Shown: positions 19,575-28,012, numbered from the stretch's first letter. The stretch: DNA of 31,635 nucleotides from Desulfocapsaceae bacterium (GCA_029934775.1 JAOZLO010000002.1:1-31635), one strand, 5' to 3'. Notes: a model not told the origin generated them from the sequence alone. Translations and numbers: made by a program.

Positions 19575-20222
19575 TTGGGGCAGAAGGTTAATCCATTAGG
19601 AATGAGACTGAACATTACCCGGACATGGGATTCAATTTGGTATGCAGACAAAGATTACGCTACCTTTCTTATTGAAGATCAGAAGATTAAAAAGTTTCTC
19701 AAGAAACGTCTCCATCATGCCGGACTGTCAAAAGTTAAGATTGAGCGTACTGGTGAACATGTGCGTATCAAGCTTTTTACGGCAAGACCAGGAATAGTTA
19801 TTGGCAAGAAAGGTTCAGAGATTGAACTTACAAAAAAAGAGATTGAGAAACTCATCTCTCGTAAAGTGACCCTCGATATTCAGGAAGTTAGACGTCCTGA
19901 GGCCGATGCACAACTGGTAGCTGAGAATATTGCTCAGCAGCTGGTCAGAAGAGTTGCTTTCCGCCGAGCTATGAAGAAGGCTGTCACTTCAGCACAGAGA
20001 TTTGGAGTGCAGGGTATAAAAATATCATGCTCCGGGCGACTTGGTGGGGCTGAGATGTCAAGATGTGAATGGGTACGTGAAGGAAGGGTACCATTGCACA
20101 CCTTGAGAGCTGATGTAGACTATGCACTAGCTGAAGCTAATACTACATATGGAATCATTGGTGTTAAGGTGTGGATCTTTAATGGTGAAGTCCTGAGTGA
20201 CAAAGATGCTGCTGAAGTGTAA
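19575..20222 (+). CDS. rpsC: 30S ribosomal protein S3
   Basis: S3 forms the mRNA entry tunnel with S4 and S5 and takes part in mRNA unwinding. The product is 215 residues (233 in E. coli, which has a longer tail). The N-terminus [20 protein letters not shown] is typical. The KH domain carries [15 protein letters not shown] with the GxxG loop (GKKG). The C-terminal domain contains [20 protein letters not shown]. The start codon is TTG, fixed by GGAGGA (19564-19569) five bases upstream. The 86-base spacer before it has a weak 6-bp inverted repeat (19500-19532). Confidence 0.98.
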   Translation: MGQKVNPLGMRLNITRTWDSIWYADKDYATFLIEDQKIKKFLKKRLHHAGLSKVKIERTGEHVRIKLFTARPGIVIGKKGSEIELTKKEIEKLISRKVTLDIQEVRRPEADAQLVAENIAQQLVRRVAFRRAMKKAVTSAQRFGVQGIKISCSGRLGGAEMSRCEWVREGRVPLHTLRADVDYALAEANTTYGIIGVKVWIFNGEVLSDKDAAEV

Positions 20223-20276
20223 TTGTAACGGTTCATCAGTTTGAGAATATTTACATATCACAATTCGGAGTAAGAG

Positions 20277-20693
20277 ATGTTAAGTCCTAAGAAAGTCAAA
20301 CATAGAAAAGTATTTAAAGGAAGATCGAGAGGGATTGCTCATCGAGGATCTTCGATTTCTTTCGGAGAATATGCGATCAAGGCTACATGCTGTGGTATGA
20401 TGACAGCACAACAGATAGAATCAGCTCGTATAACGATTAATAGAACTATGAAACGAGGTGGAAAAGTCTGGATACGTGTTTTTCCAGATAAACCACTCAC
20501 CAAAAAGCCTGCAGAAACTCGAATGGGCAAGGGTAAAGGGAGTCCGGAATCTTGGGTTGCCGTTGTAAGGCCAGGTATGATTCTCTACGAAATTTCCGGT
20601 GTTTCTGAAGAGCTTGCTATGAAGGCATTGTCTCTTGCGGGTAATAAATTACCCTTTTCCACTAAAGTTGTAAGCAAGAGGACTAGTCTATGA
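20277..20693 (+). CDS. rplP: 50S ribosomal protein L16
   Basis: L16 organises the A-site side of the 50S subunit near helix 89. The product is 138 residues (136 in E. coli). It starts [20 protein letters not shown] and contains [20 protein letters not shown] and the conserved [17 protein letters not shown], which holds the arginine that is hydroxylated in E. coli L16. Its stop overlaps the rpmC start by four bases (ATGA). Confidence 0.99.
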   Translation: MLSPKKVKHRKVFKGRSRGIAHRGSSISFGEYAIKATCCGMMTAQQIESARITINRTMKRGGKVWIRVFPDKPLTKKPAETRMGKGKGSPESWVAVVRPGMILYEISGVSEELAMKALSLAGNKLPFSTKVVSKRTSL

Positions 20694-20881
20694 AAGTAGA
20701 AGACATTCGTAAAATGTCCGGTGAGGAACTGGCTAAGTCTGAAAAAAACCTGAGAGAAGAGCTTGGCAACTTGACGTTTCAGCATCGAATCAGACCTCTG
20801 GAAAATACTTCTCAGTTAAGAAATATTAGAAGAGATATTGCCAGGATCCAGACAGTTAAAGTACAGAGTGCCGAGAGTTGA
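20690..20881 (+). CDS. rpmC: 50S ribosomal protein L29
   Basis: L29 is a two-helix protein at the tunnel exit next to L23. The product is 63 residues, the E. coli length, with the motif [20 protein letters not shown] followed by [12 protein letters not shown]. It overlaps rplP by four bases, so translation is probably coupled. The usual partner rpsQ follows only after a 138-base spacer, longer than normal, which contains a candidate mini-ORF. Confidence 0.98.
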   Translation: MKVEDIRKMSGEELAKSEKNLREELGNLTFQHRIRPLENTSQLRNIRRDIARIQTVKVQSAES

Positions 20882-20934
20882 ACAGACAAGTAGCAAGGTA
20901 CTACTAAAAACCCTTAAGGGGGAGAGGTATCTTG

Positions 20935-21015
20935 ATGGTGGATCGCACCAATAATGTTAAAAGAAATTTTCTGGTCTCCGGTTTTTTCGATGGGATATCA
21001 AGAGTAAGGTACTAA
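20935..21015 (+). CDS. Candidate 26-residue mini-ORF between rpmC and rpsQ
   Basis: An ATG at 20935 opens 26 codons ending TAC TAA at 21013-21015, four bases before the rpsQ ATG. It is preceded by a good ribosome binding site, GGGGGAGAGG (20918-20927), at seven bases. The peptide begins MVDRTNNVKRNFLVSGFF and matches no family I recognise. The frame differs from both rpmC and rpsQ. It could be a translated leader coupled to rpsQ, or chance: the frame is short and a small TGGTG/CACCA hairpin (20936-20950) overlaps its first codons. Confidence 0.3.
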   Translation: MVDRTNNVKRNFLVSGFFDGISRVRY

Positions 21016-21019
21016 AACA

Positions 21020-21280
21020 ATGAGTGAAAACAAAAAATCTAAAAAGACAAGAACTGGTTCTGTTATAAGTAATACGATGGAAAAGAGTGTTGTTGTTCGG
21101 GTTGAACGCAAAGTTCGACATAAACTTTACGGGAAATTCGTCAAAACCAGTGTTAAATATCTCGCAGATGATCCTGAAAATCGCTGTAAAATTGGGGATA
21201 CTGTCCTTATTGAAGAGTGTAGGCCGCTGAGTAAACGTAAACGATGGCGAATTAGAACAATACTGGAACAGGCGGTTTAG
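21020..21280 (+). CDS. rpsQ: 30S ribosomal protein S17
   Basis: S17 is a primary 16S rRNA binder needed early in 30S assembly. The product is 86 residues (84 in E. coli). The OB-fold begins around TRTGSVISNTMEKSVVVRVE, followed by KYLADDPENRCKIGDTVLIE and the end CRPLSKRKRWRIRTIL. The own ribosome binding site is weak (TAAGG, about 21005-21009), which makes coupling to the short frame ending four bases upstream conceivable. A 190-base spacer separates it from rplN. Confidence 0.98.
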   Translation: MSENKKSKKTRTGSVISNTMEKSVVVRVERKVRHKLYGKFVKTSVKYLADDPENRCKIGDTVLIEECRPLSKRKRWRIRTILEQAV

Positions 21281-21356
21281 CACTTTACTTCAAAATTACT
21301 GCACAAATAGAGAAAATGGGGTTTTTTGACATTACTGGTGTGACTGTGCTGACCGG

Positions 21357-21412
21357 GTACTTTCTTGCCCCTTAAAGAGGGATAAAAGAGGTTCAATTCT
21401 CTGGAGCAGTAC
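21357..21412 (+). promoter_or_regulatory. Possible three-way-junction RNA in the rpsQ-rplN spacer
   Basis: GTACT (21357-21361) can pair with AGTAC (21408-21412). They enclose CCCT-TAAAG-AGGG (21369-21381) and AGAG-GTTCAATT-CTCT (21387-21402). The stems are only 4-5 bp, so this may be chance. The GTTCAATTC loop looks like a tRNA T-loop, but the stem around it does not pair as a T-arm and no anticodon arm exists, so it is not a tRNA. It marks the S10/spc boundary, where a regulatory leader would make sense. Confidence 0.25.
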
Positions 21413-21470
21413 TGATTGTAATGAAGGGTTTGGAAAATGTTTTGTTTCGTATTAAATATCAGGTGAAATT

Positions 21471-21839
21471 ATGATACAGACTGAGTCAGTACTCAATGTT
21501 GCAGATAATTCAGGTGCCAAAAAAGTTCTTTGCATCCGTGTTCTCGGAGGCACTAGAAAGCGATATGCAAGCATTGGTGATGTAATTGTAGTGACAGTAA
21601 AAGAAGCTATTCCGCATGCCAAAGTTAAGAAAGGTGATGTAATGAAGGCTGTTATTGTCCGGACCGCTAAAGCCATAAAGAGAATGGATGATACATGGGT
21701 AGGATTTGATGATAACGCTGCTGTTATGCTGGGTGCCTCAGGAGAACCTGTTGGAACTCGTATTTTTGGACCGGTAGCTCGTGAGTTAAGAAACCAGGGT
21801 TTCATGAAAATAATCTCGCTTGCCCCTGAAGCACTTTAA
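21471..21839 (+). CDS. rplN: 50S ribosomal protein L14
   Basis: L14 lies at the subunit interface (bridges B5 and B8) and is the target of the silencing factor RsfS. The product is 122 residues (123 in E. coli). It begins [20 protein letters not shown] and contains [34 protein letters not shown] and the end [20 protein letters not shown]. The ATG follows AGGTGAAATT. First gene of the spc block, with an unusually long 162-base gap before rplX. Confidence 0.99.
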   Translation: MIQTESVLNVADNSGAKKVLCIRVLGGTRKRYASIGDVIVVTVKEAIPHAKVKKGDVMKAVIVRTAKAIKRMDDTWVGFDDNAAVMLGASGEPVGTRIFGPVARELRNQGFMKIISLAPEAL

Positions 21840-21891
21840 AGACTTGGAGTGCTCTGGTTTTAGGACACTTTAGTCAAAGAATTTAAATAAG

Positions 21892-21911
21892 TTGTAACGG
21901 TTACAATTTTT
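21892..21911 (+). terminator. Short terminator-like hairpin between rplN and rplX
   Basis: TTGTAA (21892-21897) pairs with TTACAA (21901-21906) around CGG, and five T residues follow (21907-21911). The geometry is that of an intrinsic terminator, but the stem is AT-rich and short, so any termination would be weak or partial. The remaining bases before rplX hold a perfect 12-base palindrome TTAAGTACTTAA (21936-21947) and no gene. Confidence 0.35.
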
Positions 21912-22001
21912 GAATTCTGGCAAAGCGTTTTTAATTTAAGTACTTAAGGGACCGACTTGGTTAGACTGAGTTGGATACATTGACTGAAAAAAGGTATAAA
22001 A

Positions 22002-22337
22002 ATGAGACAGGGTAGAACATACCTGAAGAAAGATGATCAGGTTGAAGTAATAACCGGCAAGGATAAAGGCCGAGTAGGGAAAGTTCTTCGTGTGTTAAAG
22101 GATAAGAATAAGGTTGTAGTTGAGCGTATCAACATGATAAAGCGCCACACTAAGCCGAGTGAAATGAACCAGCAGGGCCAGATTGTAGAAAAAGAGGCTC
22201 CGATACACGTATCCAATATACAACTTATTTGTCCCGAGTGTACGAAAACCGGTCGAGTGGGTAAGAAAATACTTGAAGACGATACGAAGGTTCGCTTTTG
22301 TAAACATTGTGGTGAATCTATAGAGAGTAAATCATAG
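22002..22337 (+). CDS. rplX: 50S ribosomal protein L24 with C-terminal zinc ribbon
   Basis: L24 is an assembly-initiator protein at the tunnel exit. The product is 111 residues (104 in E. coli). The KOW domain is [20 protein letters not shown], followed by the [11 protein letters not shown] segment. The C-terminus carries two CxxC pairs, C77/C80 and C100/C103, forming a probable zinc ribbon seen in many bacterial L24 proteins. The ATG follows AAAAAAGGT. It is 31 bases before rplE. Confidence 0.99.
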   Translation: MRQGRTYLKKDDQVEVITGKDKGRVGKVLRVLKDKNKVVVERINMIKRHTKPSEMNQQGQIVEKEAPIHVSNIQLICPECTKTGRVGKKILEDDTKVRFCKHCGESIESKS

Positions 22338-22368
22338 GTAATCAAAGGGCTTACGTCAGGAGTTATAC

Positions 22369-22908
22369 ATGGGTGCGCTGAAAGATAAATATGCAAATGA
22401 GTGTGTTCCTGCACTCAGGGAAGAGTTTGGTTATAAAAATGTAATGCAACTCCCCAAGTTGGAAAAAATTGTACTCAACATGGGACTGGGAGAAGCCGTT
22501 CAAAATCCCAAAATGGTTGATGGTGCTGCTGAAGAGCTCACCAGAATAGCCGGACAAAAATCTGTGATTACAAAAGCTAAAAAATCGATTGCTACATTTA
22601 AACTTCGAGAGGGTATGCCGATCGGATGCTGTGTTACCCTGAGAGGTGACAAGATGTATGATTTTTTCAGTAAACTTGTAAACATAGCGTTGCCTCGAGT
22701 AAGAGATTTCAGAGGATTATCTCCGAAGGGTTTCGATGGCAGAGGTAATTTTTCTATGGGAATTCAGGAGCAAATTATTTTCCCGGAAATAGACTACGAC
22801 AAAATCGATAAAATCAAAGGGCTGAACGTCACCATAGTTACCTCTGCAAAAACAGATGACGAGGGTCGTTTTTTGTTAAAAACATTAGGGATGCCTTTTA
22901 AAAAGTAA
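22369..22908 (+). CDS. rplE: 50S ribosomal protein L5
   Basis: L5 binds 5S rRNA and forms bridge B1b with S13. The product is 179 residues, the E. coli length. It contains [19 protein letters not shown], the [20 protein letters not shown] block, [20 protein letters not shown] and the [20 protein letters not shown] block. The ATG is preceded by GTCAGGAG. In E. coli S8 represses the spc operon near the start of this gene; I did not identify an S8 site here. Confidence 0.99.
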   Translation: MGALKDKYANECVPALREEFGYKNVMQLPKLEKIVLNMGLGEAVQNPKMVDGAAEELTRIAGQKSVITKAKKSIATFKLREGMPIGCCVTLRGDKMYDFFSKLVNIALPRVRDFRGLSPKGFDGRGNFSMGIQEQIIFPEIDYDKIDKIKGLNVTIVTSAKTDDEGRFLLKTLGMPFKK

Positions 22909-22973
22909 CTTATTTTGTCGGAATTAATCATAAAAATAGAACTATATCTAATTGAGTCTATCTGGAGGTAAGT

Positions 22974-23159
22974 TTGGCTAAGAAATCGATAATCGCTAAA
23001 GCAAAACGTGAACAAAAATTTGGTGTTCGAAAGTATAACAGGTGTCCGATTTGTGGGAGACCCCGGTCGTTTATCCGCAAGTTTGGTATTTGTAGAATCT
23101 GTTTTAGGAAATTGGCATTGAGTGGTGAAATAACTGGAGTAACGAAATCAAGTTGGTAG
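22974..23159 (+). CDS. rpsN: 30S ribosomal protein S14, zinc-binding short type (S14Z)
   Basis: S14 completes the 30S head next to S3 and S10. The product has 61 residues, the length of the zinc-binding form, against 101 in the E. coli zinc-free form. The zinc ligands are C24, C27, C40 and C43 (C-X2-C-X12-C-X2-C). The start codon is TTG, placed by TGGAGGT (22963-22969) and giving [18 protein letters not shown] zinc-independent paralogue may exist elsewhere under Zur control, as in other bacteria, but not in this window. Confidence 0.98.
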   Translation: MAKKSIIAKAKREQKFGVRKYNRCPICGRPRSFIRKFGICRICFRKLALSGEITGVTKSSW

Positions 23160-23216
23160 AAATATCTGCCAGTTTAATTGATACAGTCTACTATATTGAA
23201 AAAAGGAGTGTTCGCT

Positions 23217-23615
23217 ATGTCAATGAGCGATCCACTGGCAGATATGCTGACCAGGATACGAAATGCGGTAATGGCAAAATTTGATACGGTTGAGATGCCC
23301 ACCTCGACAGTTAAGGTTGACGTTGCAAACGTACTTAAGGAAGAAGGTTATATTTCAGATTATCGGGTCATTGAAGGTGCTGTTCAGGGAGTATTGAAAA
23401 TTGATTTAAAGTATGGTCCTGAGGATGAGTCAATAATTACCGGGATAAAACGCGTGAGTAAACCCGGGTTGAGAAAATACGCCAAGGCTGATGCAATACC
23501 AAAGGTATTGAATGGATTAGGGATTGCAGTAATTTCCACATCAAAAGGTGTAGTGACGGATAAAACAGCTAGAGCCCTCAATTTTGGCGGGGAGATCATT
23601 TGTGAGGTCTGGTAG
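23217..23615 (+). CDS. rpsH: 30S ribosomal protein S8
   Basis: S8 is a primary binder of helix 21 of 16S rRNA and the usual repressor of the spc operon. With the ATG at 23217 the product is 132 residues (130 in E. coli) and starts [20 protein letters not shown]. The frame is open further upstream to a TTG at 23178, but AAAAGGAGTG just before 23217 and family alignment fix the shorter form. The C-terminus [20 protein letters not shown] and ending CEVW are typical. Confidence 0.98.
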   Translation: MSMSDPLADMLTRIRNAVMAKFDTVEMPTSTVKVDVANVLKEEGYISDYRVIEGAVQGVLKIDLKYGPEDESIITGIKRVSKPGLRKYAKADAIPKVLNGLGIAVISTSKGVVTDKTARALNFGGEIICEVW

Positions 23616-23639
23616 ATCTAACAAATAACGGAGGTAACT

Positions 23640-24179
23640 ATGTCTCGTATTGGTAAACAACCAATTTCTGTTCCTGCTGGGGTTAAGGTTGACCTGAAAG
23701 GTCAGCAAATTACTGTAACTGGAACTAAAGGTAACTTGAAGCGCACAATTGTTGATGAAATTGAAGTTGTGCTTGAAGATAGTGTAATAAAAGTCAATAA
23801 CAGAGTTGAAAGCACTAAGGTTAATGCGTTTCGGGGTTTGACCAGAAGCCTTATTAATAATATGGTCATCGGTGTCACTGATGGTTTTAAGAGGACTCTC
23901 GTCATTGAGGGTGTAGGATATAGAGCAAATATCAATAGTTCCACGCTCACACTTAATGTCGGATATTCAAACCCTGTAGAGTTTAAATTGCCCAAAGAGG
24001 TAACTGCATCGGTTGAAGGTAACACTAAGATTATTCTCGAATCCATAGACAAGGAAATTCTTGGCCTTACCGCATCCAGGATACGTCAGATCAGGAAGCC
24101 AGAGCCATATAAGGGCAAGGGAATACGCTATGAAGATGAGCGTATTGTTCGTAAAGCTGGTAAAGCCGGAGCCAAATAA
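23640..24179 (+). CDS. rplF: 50S ribosomal protein L6
   Basis: L6 lies near the sarcin-ricin loop and the GTPase centre. The product is 179 residues (177 in E. coli) and consists of two repeated alpha/beta domains. It begins MSRIGKQPISVPAGVKVDLK and ends with RIRQIRKPEPYKGKGIRYED and the basic GKAGAK tail. The ATG has an excellent ACGGAGGTAAC ribosome binding site and lies 24 bases past rpsH. Confidence 0.99.
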   Translation: MSRIGKQPISVPAGVKVDLKGQQITVTGTKGNLKRTIVDEIEVVLEDSVIKVNNRVESTKVNAFRGLTRSLINNMVIGVTDGFKRTLVIEGVGYRANINSSTLTLNVGYSNPVEFKLPKEVTASVEGNTKIILESIDKEILGLTASRIRQIRKPEPYKGKGIRYEDERIVRKAGKAGAK

Positions 24180-24227
24180 TTTCAAAAGGCAATAACGTAC
24201 CGTAATTACAATTAATGGATATATACA

Positions 24228-24593
24228 ATGGCCAGGATGAATGCTAAGACCGTCGCAAGGGCAAAAAGAATCAGACGTATCAGAAAAAAAATTACCGGCA
24301 CTGTCGAACGTCCGAGACTCAGAGTCTTTAAAAGCAACAAGCATATATACGCTCAAATTATTGATGATACAGCTGGACACACTTTGATCTCCATGTCGAC
24401 TAGAGACAAGGAGTTTGTTCTTGGTGATGAAAAGGGCAAAACAGGCGCTGCCAAAAAAGTTGGTGAGGTTATTGGCGCTCGTGCAAAGGCCGCCGGAATA
24501 ACAAAAGTTGTATTTGATCGTGGTGGCGCGATTTATCACGGCAGGGTTAAGTCGCTATCTGAAGGTGCTCGTAAAGGTGGTTTGGAATTTTAA
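24228..24593 (+). CDS. rplR: 50S ribosomal protein L18
   Basis: L18 binds 5S rRNA and brings it to the 50S subunit with L5. The product is 121 residues (117 in E. coli). It has the basic N-terminus, then [20 protein letters not shown], and ends [20 protein letters not shown] plus RKGGLEF. The ribosome binding site before the ATG at 24228 is poor (ATGGA, about 24215), so a start three codons later at 24237 cannot be ruled out. Confidence 0.97.
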   Translation: MARMNAKTVARAKRIRRIRKKITGTVERPRLRVFKSNKHIYAQIIDDTAGHTLISMSTRDKEFVLGDEKGKTGAAKKVGEVIGARAKAAGITKVVFDRGGAIYHGRVKSLSEGARKGGLEF

Positions 24594-24620
24594 TGATTTT
24601 ACAACAAACGGGGGTGTTCC

Positions 24621-25133
24621 TTGTCTGATTTCAAGCGTTCCAAAAGTGTAAATGCTGAGGAACTAATAGAAAAAATTGTTTTTATAAACAGAGTAGCGAA
24701 AGTTGTTAAAGGTGGACGCAGATTCAGTTTCAGTGCCATAGTTGTTGTTGGTGACGGTAAAGGCAAGGTCGGTTATGGCCTTGGAAAGGCCAATCAGGTA
24801 CCAGAAGCCATTCGAAAAGGTGTGGAAAAAGCGAGGAAGGCGATGTTGTCTGTGTATCTTACTGAGGCCTCAATTCCCCACCAGATTATTGGCAAGTATG
24901 GTGCAGGTAAAGTATTGTTGAAGCCTGCCTCTGAAGGTACCGGACTTATTGCTGGTGGACCTGTCAGGGCTGTTCTTGAGGCTGCCGGTGTTTCAAATAT
25001 TCTGACTAAATGTCTGGGTTCACACAATCCCCACAATATGGTGAAGGCTACTATAAATGGATTACAGTCTTTACGCTCTGCTCAAAATATCGCAGATCTG
25101 CGTGGCAAAACTATAGAAGAAATTACTGCATGA
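24621..25133 (+). CDS. rpsE: 30S ribosomal protein S5
   Basis: S5 works with S4 in decoding fidelity and mRNA unwinding. The product is 170 residues (167 in E. coli). The loop linked to spectinomycin response is [13 protein letters not shown] (25-37), with no obvious resistance change, followed by [20 protein letters not shown] and [19 protein letters not shown]. The start is TTG, positioned by GGGGGTG (24610-24616). It lies 27 bases after rplR and 58 before rpmD. Confidence 0.98.
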   Translation: MSDFKRSKSVNAEELIEKIVFINRVAKVVKGGRRFSFSAIVVVGDGKGKVGYGLGKANQVPEAIRKGVEKARKAMLSVYLTEASIPHQIIGKYGAGKVLLKPASEGTGLIAGGPVRAVLEAAGVSNILTKCLGSHNPHNMVKATINGLQSLRSAQNIADLRGKTIEEITA

Positions 25134-25191
25134 TATTGACTGGGAAGACTGGAAAATAAGTGCAAAATATTTTATAAATGAAGGTAGTTAG

Positions 25192-25374
25192 ATGGCAGAG
25201 ACAATAACTTTCCTGCAGGTCAAAAGCGGCATTGGAAGTACAAAAAAAATACATGCCACTCTCGTAGGGCTCGGGCTTACTAAAATGAATAAAAAAATTA
25301 CAAGAAAGGATACACCTGAACTTCGTGGCATGTTGAATAAGGTCAGGCATCTTGTACTAATCGAGGAGATATAG
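25192..25374 (+). CDS. rpmD: 50S ribosomal protein L30
   Basis: L30 is a small 50S protein. The product is 60 residues (59 in E. coli). It contains LQVKSGIGSTKKIHATLVGL and the family signature GLTKMNKKITRKDTPELRGM, ending KVRHLVLIEEI. The ATG follows GAAGGTAGT. Its stop codon is one base from the ATG of rplO, so the two are probably translated in a coupled way. Confidence 0.98.
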   Translation: MAETITFLQVKSGIGSTKKIHATLVGLGLTKMNKKITRKDTPELRGMLNKVRHLVLIEEI

Positions 25375-25375
25375 C

Positions 25376-25834
25376 ATGTTAACTTTAGCGAACCTTTCTC
25401 CGCAAAAAGGTGCAGGTAAGAATCGTAAAAGGCTTGGTAGAGGCGTTGGAACTGGACATGGGAAAACAGCCGGTCGCGGCCATAAGGGTTTTAAATCTCG
25501 TTCAGGATCTGGAATTAAGCCAGGTTTTGAGGGTGGTCAGATGCCTTTGCAGCGTAGATTGCCTAAACGAGGTTTTACCAATATTTTCAGAAAAGAATAC
25601 GTTATCGTTTCACTTTCTCAACTTGACTCGTTTGATGGAAGCGAAAAAATCAATAAAGCTTCTTTGGTTCAAGCAGGTCTCGTTAAAGAAGGTGTACTGG
25701 TCAAAGTTCTTGCTAATGGAGATGTAACTAAGGCCCTTGTTATAACGGTAGATAAAATTAGTGATTCGGCGAAAAGTAAAATTGAGGCTGCAGGTGGGAA
25801 AGTAAGTATAACAGGTCAGCAGGATAACGAATAG
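25376..25834 (+). CDS. rplO: 50S ribosomal protein L15
   Basis: L15 is a late-assembly 50S protein with a long extended N-terminus. The product is 152 residues (144 in E. coli). It begins MLTLANLSPQKGAGKNRKRL and is glycine-rich through GRGVGTGHGKTAGRGHKGFK and GFEGGQMPLQRRLPKRGF. The globular C-terminal half follows. The start is one base past rpmD; the ribosome binding site CGAGGAG lies inside the rpmD end. A small GTATC/GATAC hairpin (25867-25880) lies just before the next gene. Confidence 0.98.
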   Translation: MLTLANLSPQKGAGKNRKRLGRGVGTGHGKTAGRGHKGFKSRSGSGIKPGFEGGQMPLQRRLPKRGFTNIFRKEYVIVSLSQLDSFDGSEKINKASLVQAGLVKEGVLVKVLANGDVTKALVITVDKISDSAKSKIEAAGGKVSITGQQDNE

Positions 25835-25897
25835 CTGGTTACTGATATTTTACTATGCGACCCTGAGTATCGATTGATACGTAGATAGGATGATAAA

Positions 25898-27202
25898 ATG
25901 AGTGGATTGCAGAGTGCTGCAAATATACCTGAGTTACGTAAGCGAATATTATTTACGCTTATAATGCTCGCTGTATACAGAATGGGTGTCCAGATACCTA
26001 CACCTGGCATAAATGGAGAGGCACTCTCTGCCTTTTTTACGCAGCATGCAGGGACATTGTTTGGAATGTTCAACATGTTTTCCGGTGGTGCTTTGGAGAA
26101 TTTTTCTATCTTTGCACTGGGCATCATGCCTTACATCAGTGCTTCCATTATTATACAGCTCATGACAGTTGTAGTCCCACAGCTTGAGGCTCTAAAGAAA
26201 GAGGGCCCGTCCGGGACGCGTAAAATTACGCAATACACGCGATATGGTACTGTTGTCCTAAGCATAATTCAGGGAACTTTTATTGCTACTGGTCTTGAAG
26301 GTATGGCAGGGCCTGGTGGTGAAGCCATTGTTCTTTTACCAGGTATTGAATTTAAGCTGATGACCATGCTTACCTTGACTTCAGGAACTGCATTCATAAT
26401 GTGGCTCGGTGAGCAGATGACGGAAAGAGGCATTGGTAACGGAATTTCGCTGATCATTTTTGCAGGTATTGTCGCCAGAGGGCCGGCAGCTATAGTAAAT
26501 TCAATCCAGCTTGTCAAAGCTGGTGAAATAGCGCTCTTTTTTGTACCATTTCTCGTCCTTTTCATGTTCTTTATCGTTGCAGTGATTGTTTTCTTTGAAA
26601 CAGCACAGAGGAGAATACCTATACAATATGCGAAGAGAGTTGTAGGTAAAAAAGTATATGGTGGTCAGAGTTCGCATCTTCCATTAAAAATCAATATATC
26701 TGGAGTTATCCCACCAATCTTTGCTTCGTCGATAATGATGTTTCCTGCCACAATCGGGAGTTTTATCCAGATTGACTGGGTACAGAGAGTGTCGTCTGCC
26801 ATGTCTCCTGGAACTGTTTATTATTACGTTTGCTATGTGGCAATGATTGTCTTTTTCTGCTTCTTTTATACCGCAGTTCAGTTTAAACCAGACGATGTTG
26901 CAGAGAATCTCAAGAAGAATGGTGGATTTATTCCAGGAATAAGGCCGGGTAAGAGGACATCTGATTTTCTCGACAGGGTGTTGACCAGGTTAACGGTTGT
27001 TGGGGCCATATATCTCAGTGCTGTTTGTGTGTTACCTACTATTTTGATATCAAAATTTAATATACCGTTCTTTTTTGGAGGGACTGCACTGTTAATTGTA
27101 GTAGGTGTTGGAATTGACACTATCTCCCAGATAGAATCTCATCTGCATATGCGGAATTACGAGGGATTTATGAAACAGGGACGTATTAAAGGACGTAGAT
27201 AG
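25898..27202 (+). CDS. secY: Preprotein translocase subunit SecY
   Basis: SecY is the pore of the SecYEG translocon in the inner membrane, used by SecA and by ribosomes. The product is 434 residues (443 in E. coli), with about ten hydrophobic segments. It starts near IPELRKRILFTLIMLAVYRM and contains the plug region GGALENFSIFALGIMPYISA. The cytoplasmic loop AKRVVGKKVYGGQSSHLPLK is basic, and the C-terminal part is RPGKRTSDFLDRVLTRLT followed by two more helices. The ATG follows AGGATGATAAA. Its position after rplO is canonical for the spc genes. Confidence 0.99.
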   Translation: MSGLQSAANIPELRKRILFTLIMLAVYRMGVQIPTPGINGEALSAFFTQHAGTLFGMFNMFSGGALENFSIFALGIMPYISASIIIQLMTVVVPQLEALKKEGPSGTRKITQYTRYGTVVLSIIQGTFIATGLEGMAGPGGEAIVLLPGIEFKLMTMLTLTSGTAFIMWLGEQMTERGIGNGISLIIFAGIVARGPAAIVNSIQLVKAGEIALFFVPFLVLFMFFIVAVIVFFETAQRRIPIQYAKRVVGKKVYGGQSSHLPLKINISGVIPPIFASSIMMFPATIGSFIQIDWVQRVSSAMSPGTVYYYVCYVAMIVFFCFFYTAVQFKPDDVAENLKKNGGFIPGIRPGKRTSDFLDRVLTRLTVVGAIYLSAVCVLPTILISKFNIPFFFGGTALLIVVGVGIDTISQIESHLHMRNYEGFMKQGRIKGRR

Positions 27203-27226
27203 GGCTTCTAGGTCTCACTATTTAAA

Positions 27227-27994
27227 ATGGGTAAGGGTTCTATAGTATTAAAGAGTGTCGATCAGATTTCTCTTATGCAGGAGGCAAATAGTATTGTCTC
27301 GGAAGTCCTCACTATGCTTAAGGGGCTGGTTGAGCCGGGTATAACCACCTGGGATCTTGACAAACTTGCAGAAGATTTGTGTGTAAGACGCAAGGCAAGA
27401 CCCGCTTTTAAGGGGTATAGAGGTTTTCCAGGTAGTATTTGCGTCTCAATAAATGAGGAAGTAGTACACGGCATTCCGTCTCGCAGGAGAAAACTTAAGA
27501 CCGGAGATATAATCTCTATTGATTTTGGTACTGAATACAAAGGATTTTTTGGTGATTCTGCTATCACTTTATCAGTGAGAAAGGTAGATCCGGAAATCAC
27601 CAGATTGCTGCAGGTCACAGAGGAATCACTGAATAAGGGTATTGAGCAGGTTGTCGCAGGAAATCGCGTTGGTGATATCTCCAGAGCGATTCAAGAACAT
27701 GTTGAGGGAAATGGCTTCTCTATTGTAAGGCAATTTGTAGGTCATGGAATTGGATGTTCTTTGCATGAGGCACCCGAGATCCCCAACTTTTACCAGGGAG
27801 AACGCACAGCGCGACTACTCCCGGGAATGGTACTTGCTATTGAACCTATGGTCAATGTTGGTACACATAAGGTAAAAGTTTTAAAAGACGGATGGACTGT
27901 GATTACCAGGGACAAAAAACCCTCGGCACATTTCGAACATTCTGTAGCAGTGACTGAAGAAGGCCCGGTTATATTAAGTCGGCGAGAAAAGTAG
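27227..27994 (+). CDS. map: Methionine aminopeptidase, type I
   Basis: Map removes the initiator methionine from nascent proteins after deformylation. The product is 255 residues (264 in E. coli). The pita-bread fold metal ligands are D99, D110, H173, E206 and E237, and the substrate histidine is H81 in EEVVHGIP. No N-terminal zinc-finger extension is present. The ribosome binding site is weak (AGGT at about 27210), but the start gives a family-like N-terminus. It sits directly after secY; adk, often found between them, is absent. Confidence 0.98.
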   Translation: MGKGSIVLKSVDQISLMQEANSIVSEVLTMLKGLVEPGITTWDLDKLAEDLCVRRKARPAFKGYRGFPGSICVSINEEVVHGIPSRRRKLKTGDIISIDFGTEYKGFFGDSAITLSVRKVDPEITRLLQVTEESLNKGIEQVVAGNRVGDISRAIQEHVEGNGFSIVRQFVGHGIGCSLHEAPEIPNFYQGERTARLLPGMVLAIEPMVNVGTHKVKVLKDGWTVITRDKKPSAHFEHSVAVTEEGPVILSRREK

Positions 27995-28002
27995 TGTATA
28001 AT
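27974..28002 (+). promoter_or_regulatory. Candidate sigma-70 promoter before infA
   Basis: A perfect TATAAT -10 box lies at 27997-28002, overlapping the end of map. The -35 position 17 bases upstream reads TTAAGT (27974-27979), which keeps three of six consensus bases. Transcription from about 28009 would begin just before the two-hairpin element at 28013-28053 and serve infA, rpmJ and the alpha genes. The weak -35 keeps it a candidate. Confidence 0.4.
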
Positions 28003-28012
28003 AAAAAATACT

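Noticed and set aside
21326..21354. TTGACA at 21326-21331 as a promoter for rplN
   Set aside because: No acceptable -10 box at 16-18 bases (CTGACC region).
21316..21375. Second mini-ORF (19 codons) in the rpsQ-rplN spacer
   Set aside because: No convincing ribosome binding site and it ends 95 bases before rplN, so no coupling argument; probably chance.
21356..21413. Degenerate tRNA gene
   Set aside because: Only the acceptor-like stem and a T-loop-like sequence fit; the T-stem has mismatches and there is no anticodon or D arm.
23178..23216. N-terminal extension of S8 from a TTG at 23178
   Set aside because: The extra 13 residues have no counterpart in S8 proteins, and AAAAGGAGTG sits directly before the ATG at 23217.
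23967..24539. 190-codon open frame on the - strand across rplF and rplR
   Set aside because: Antisense to two conserved ribosomal protein genes, no recognisable domain; treated as a shadow.
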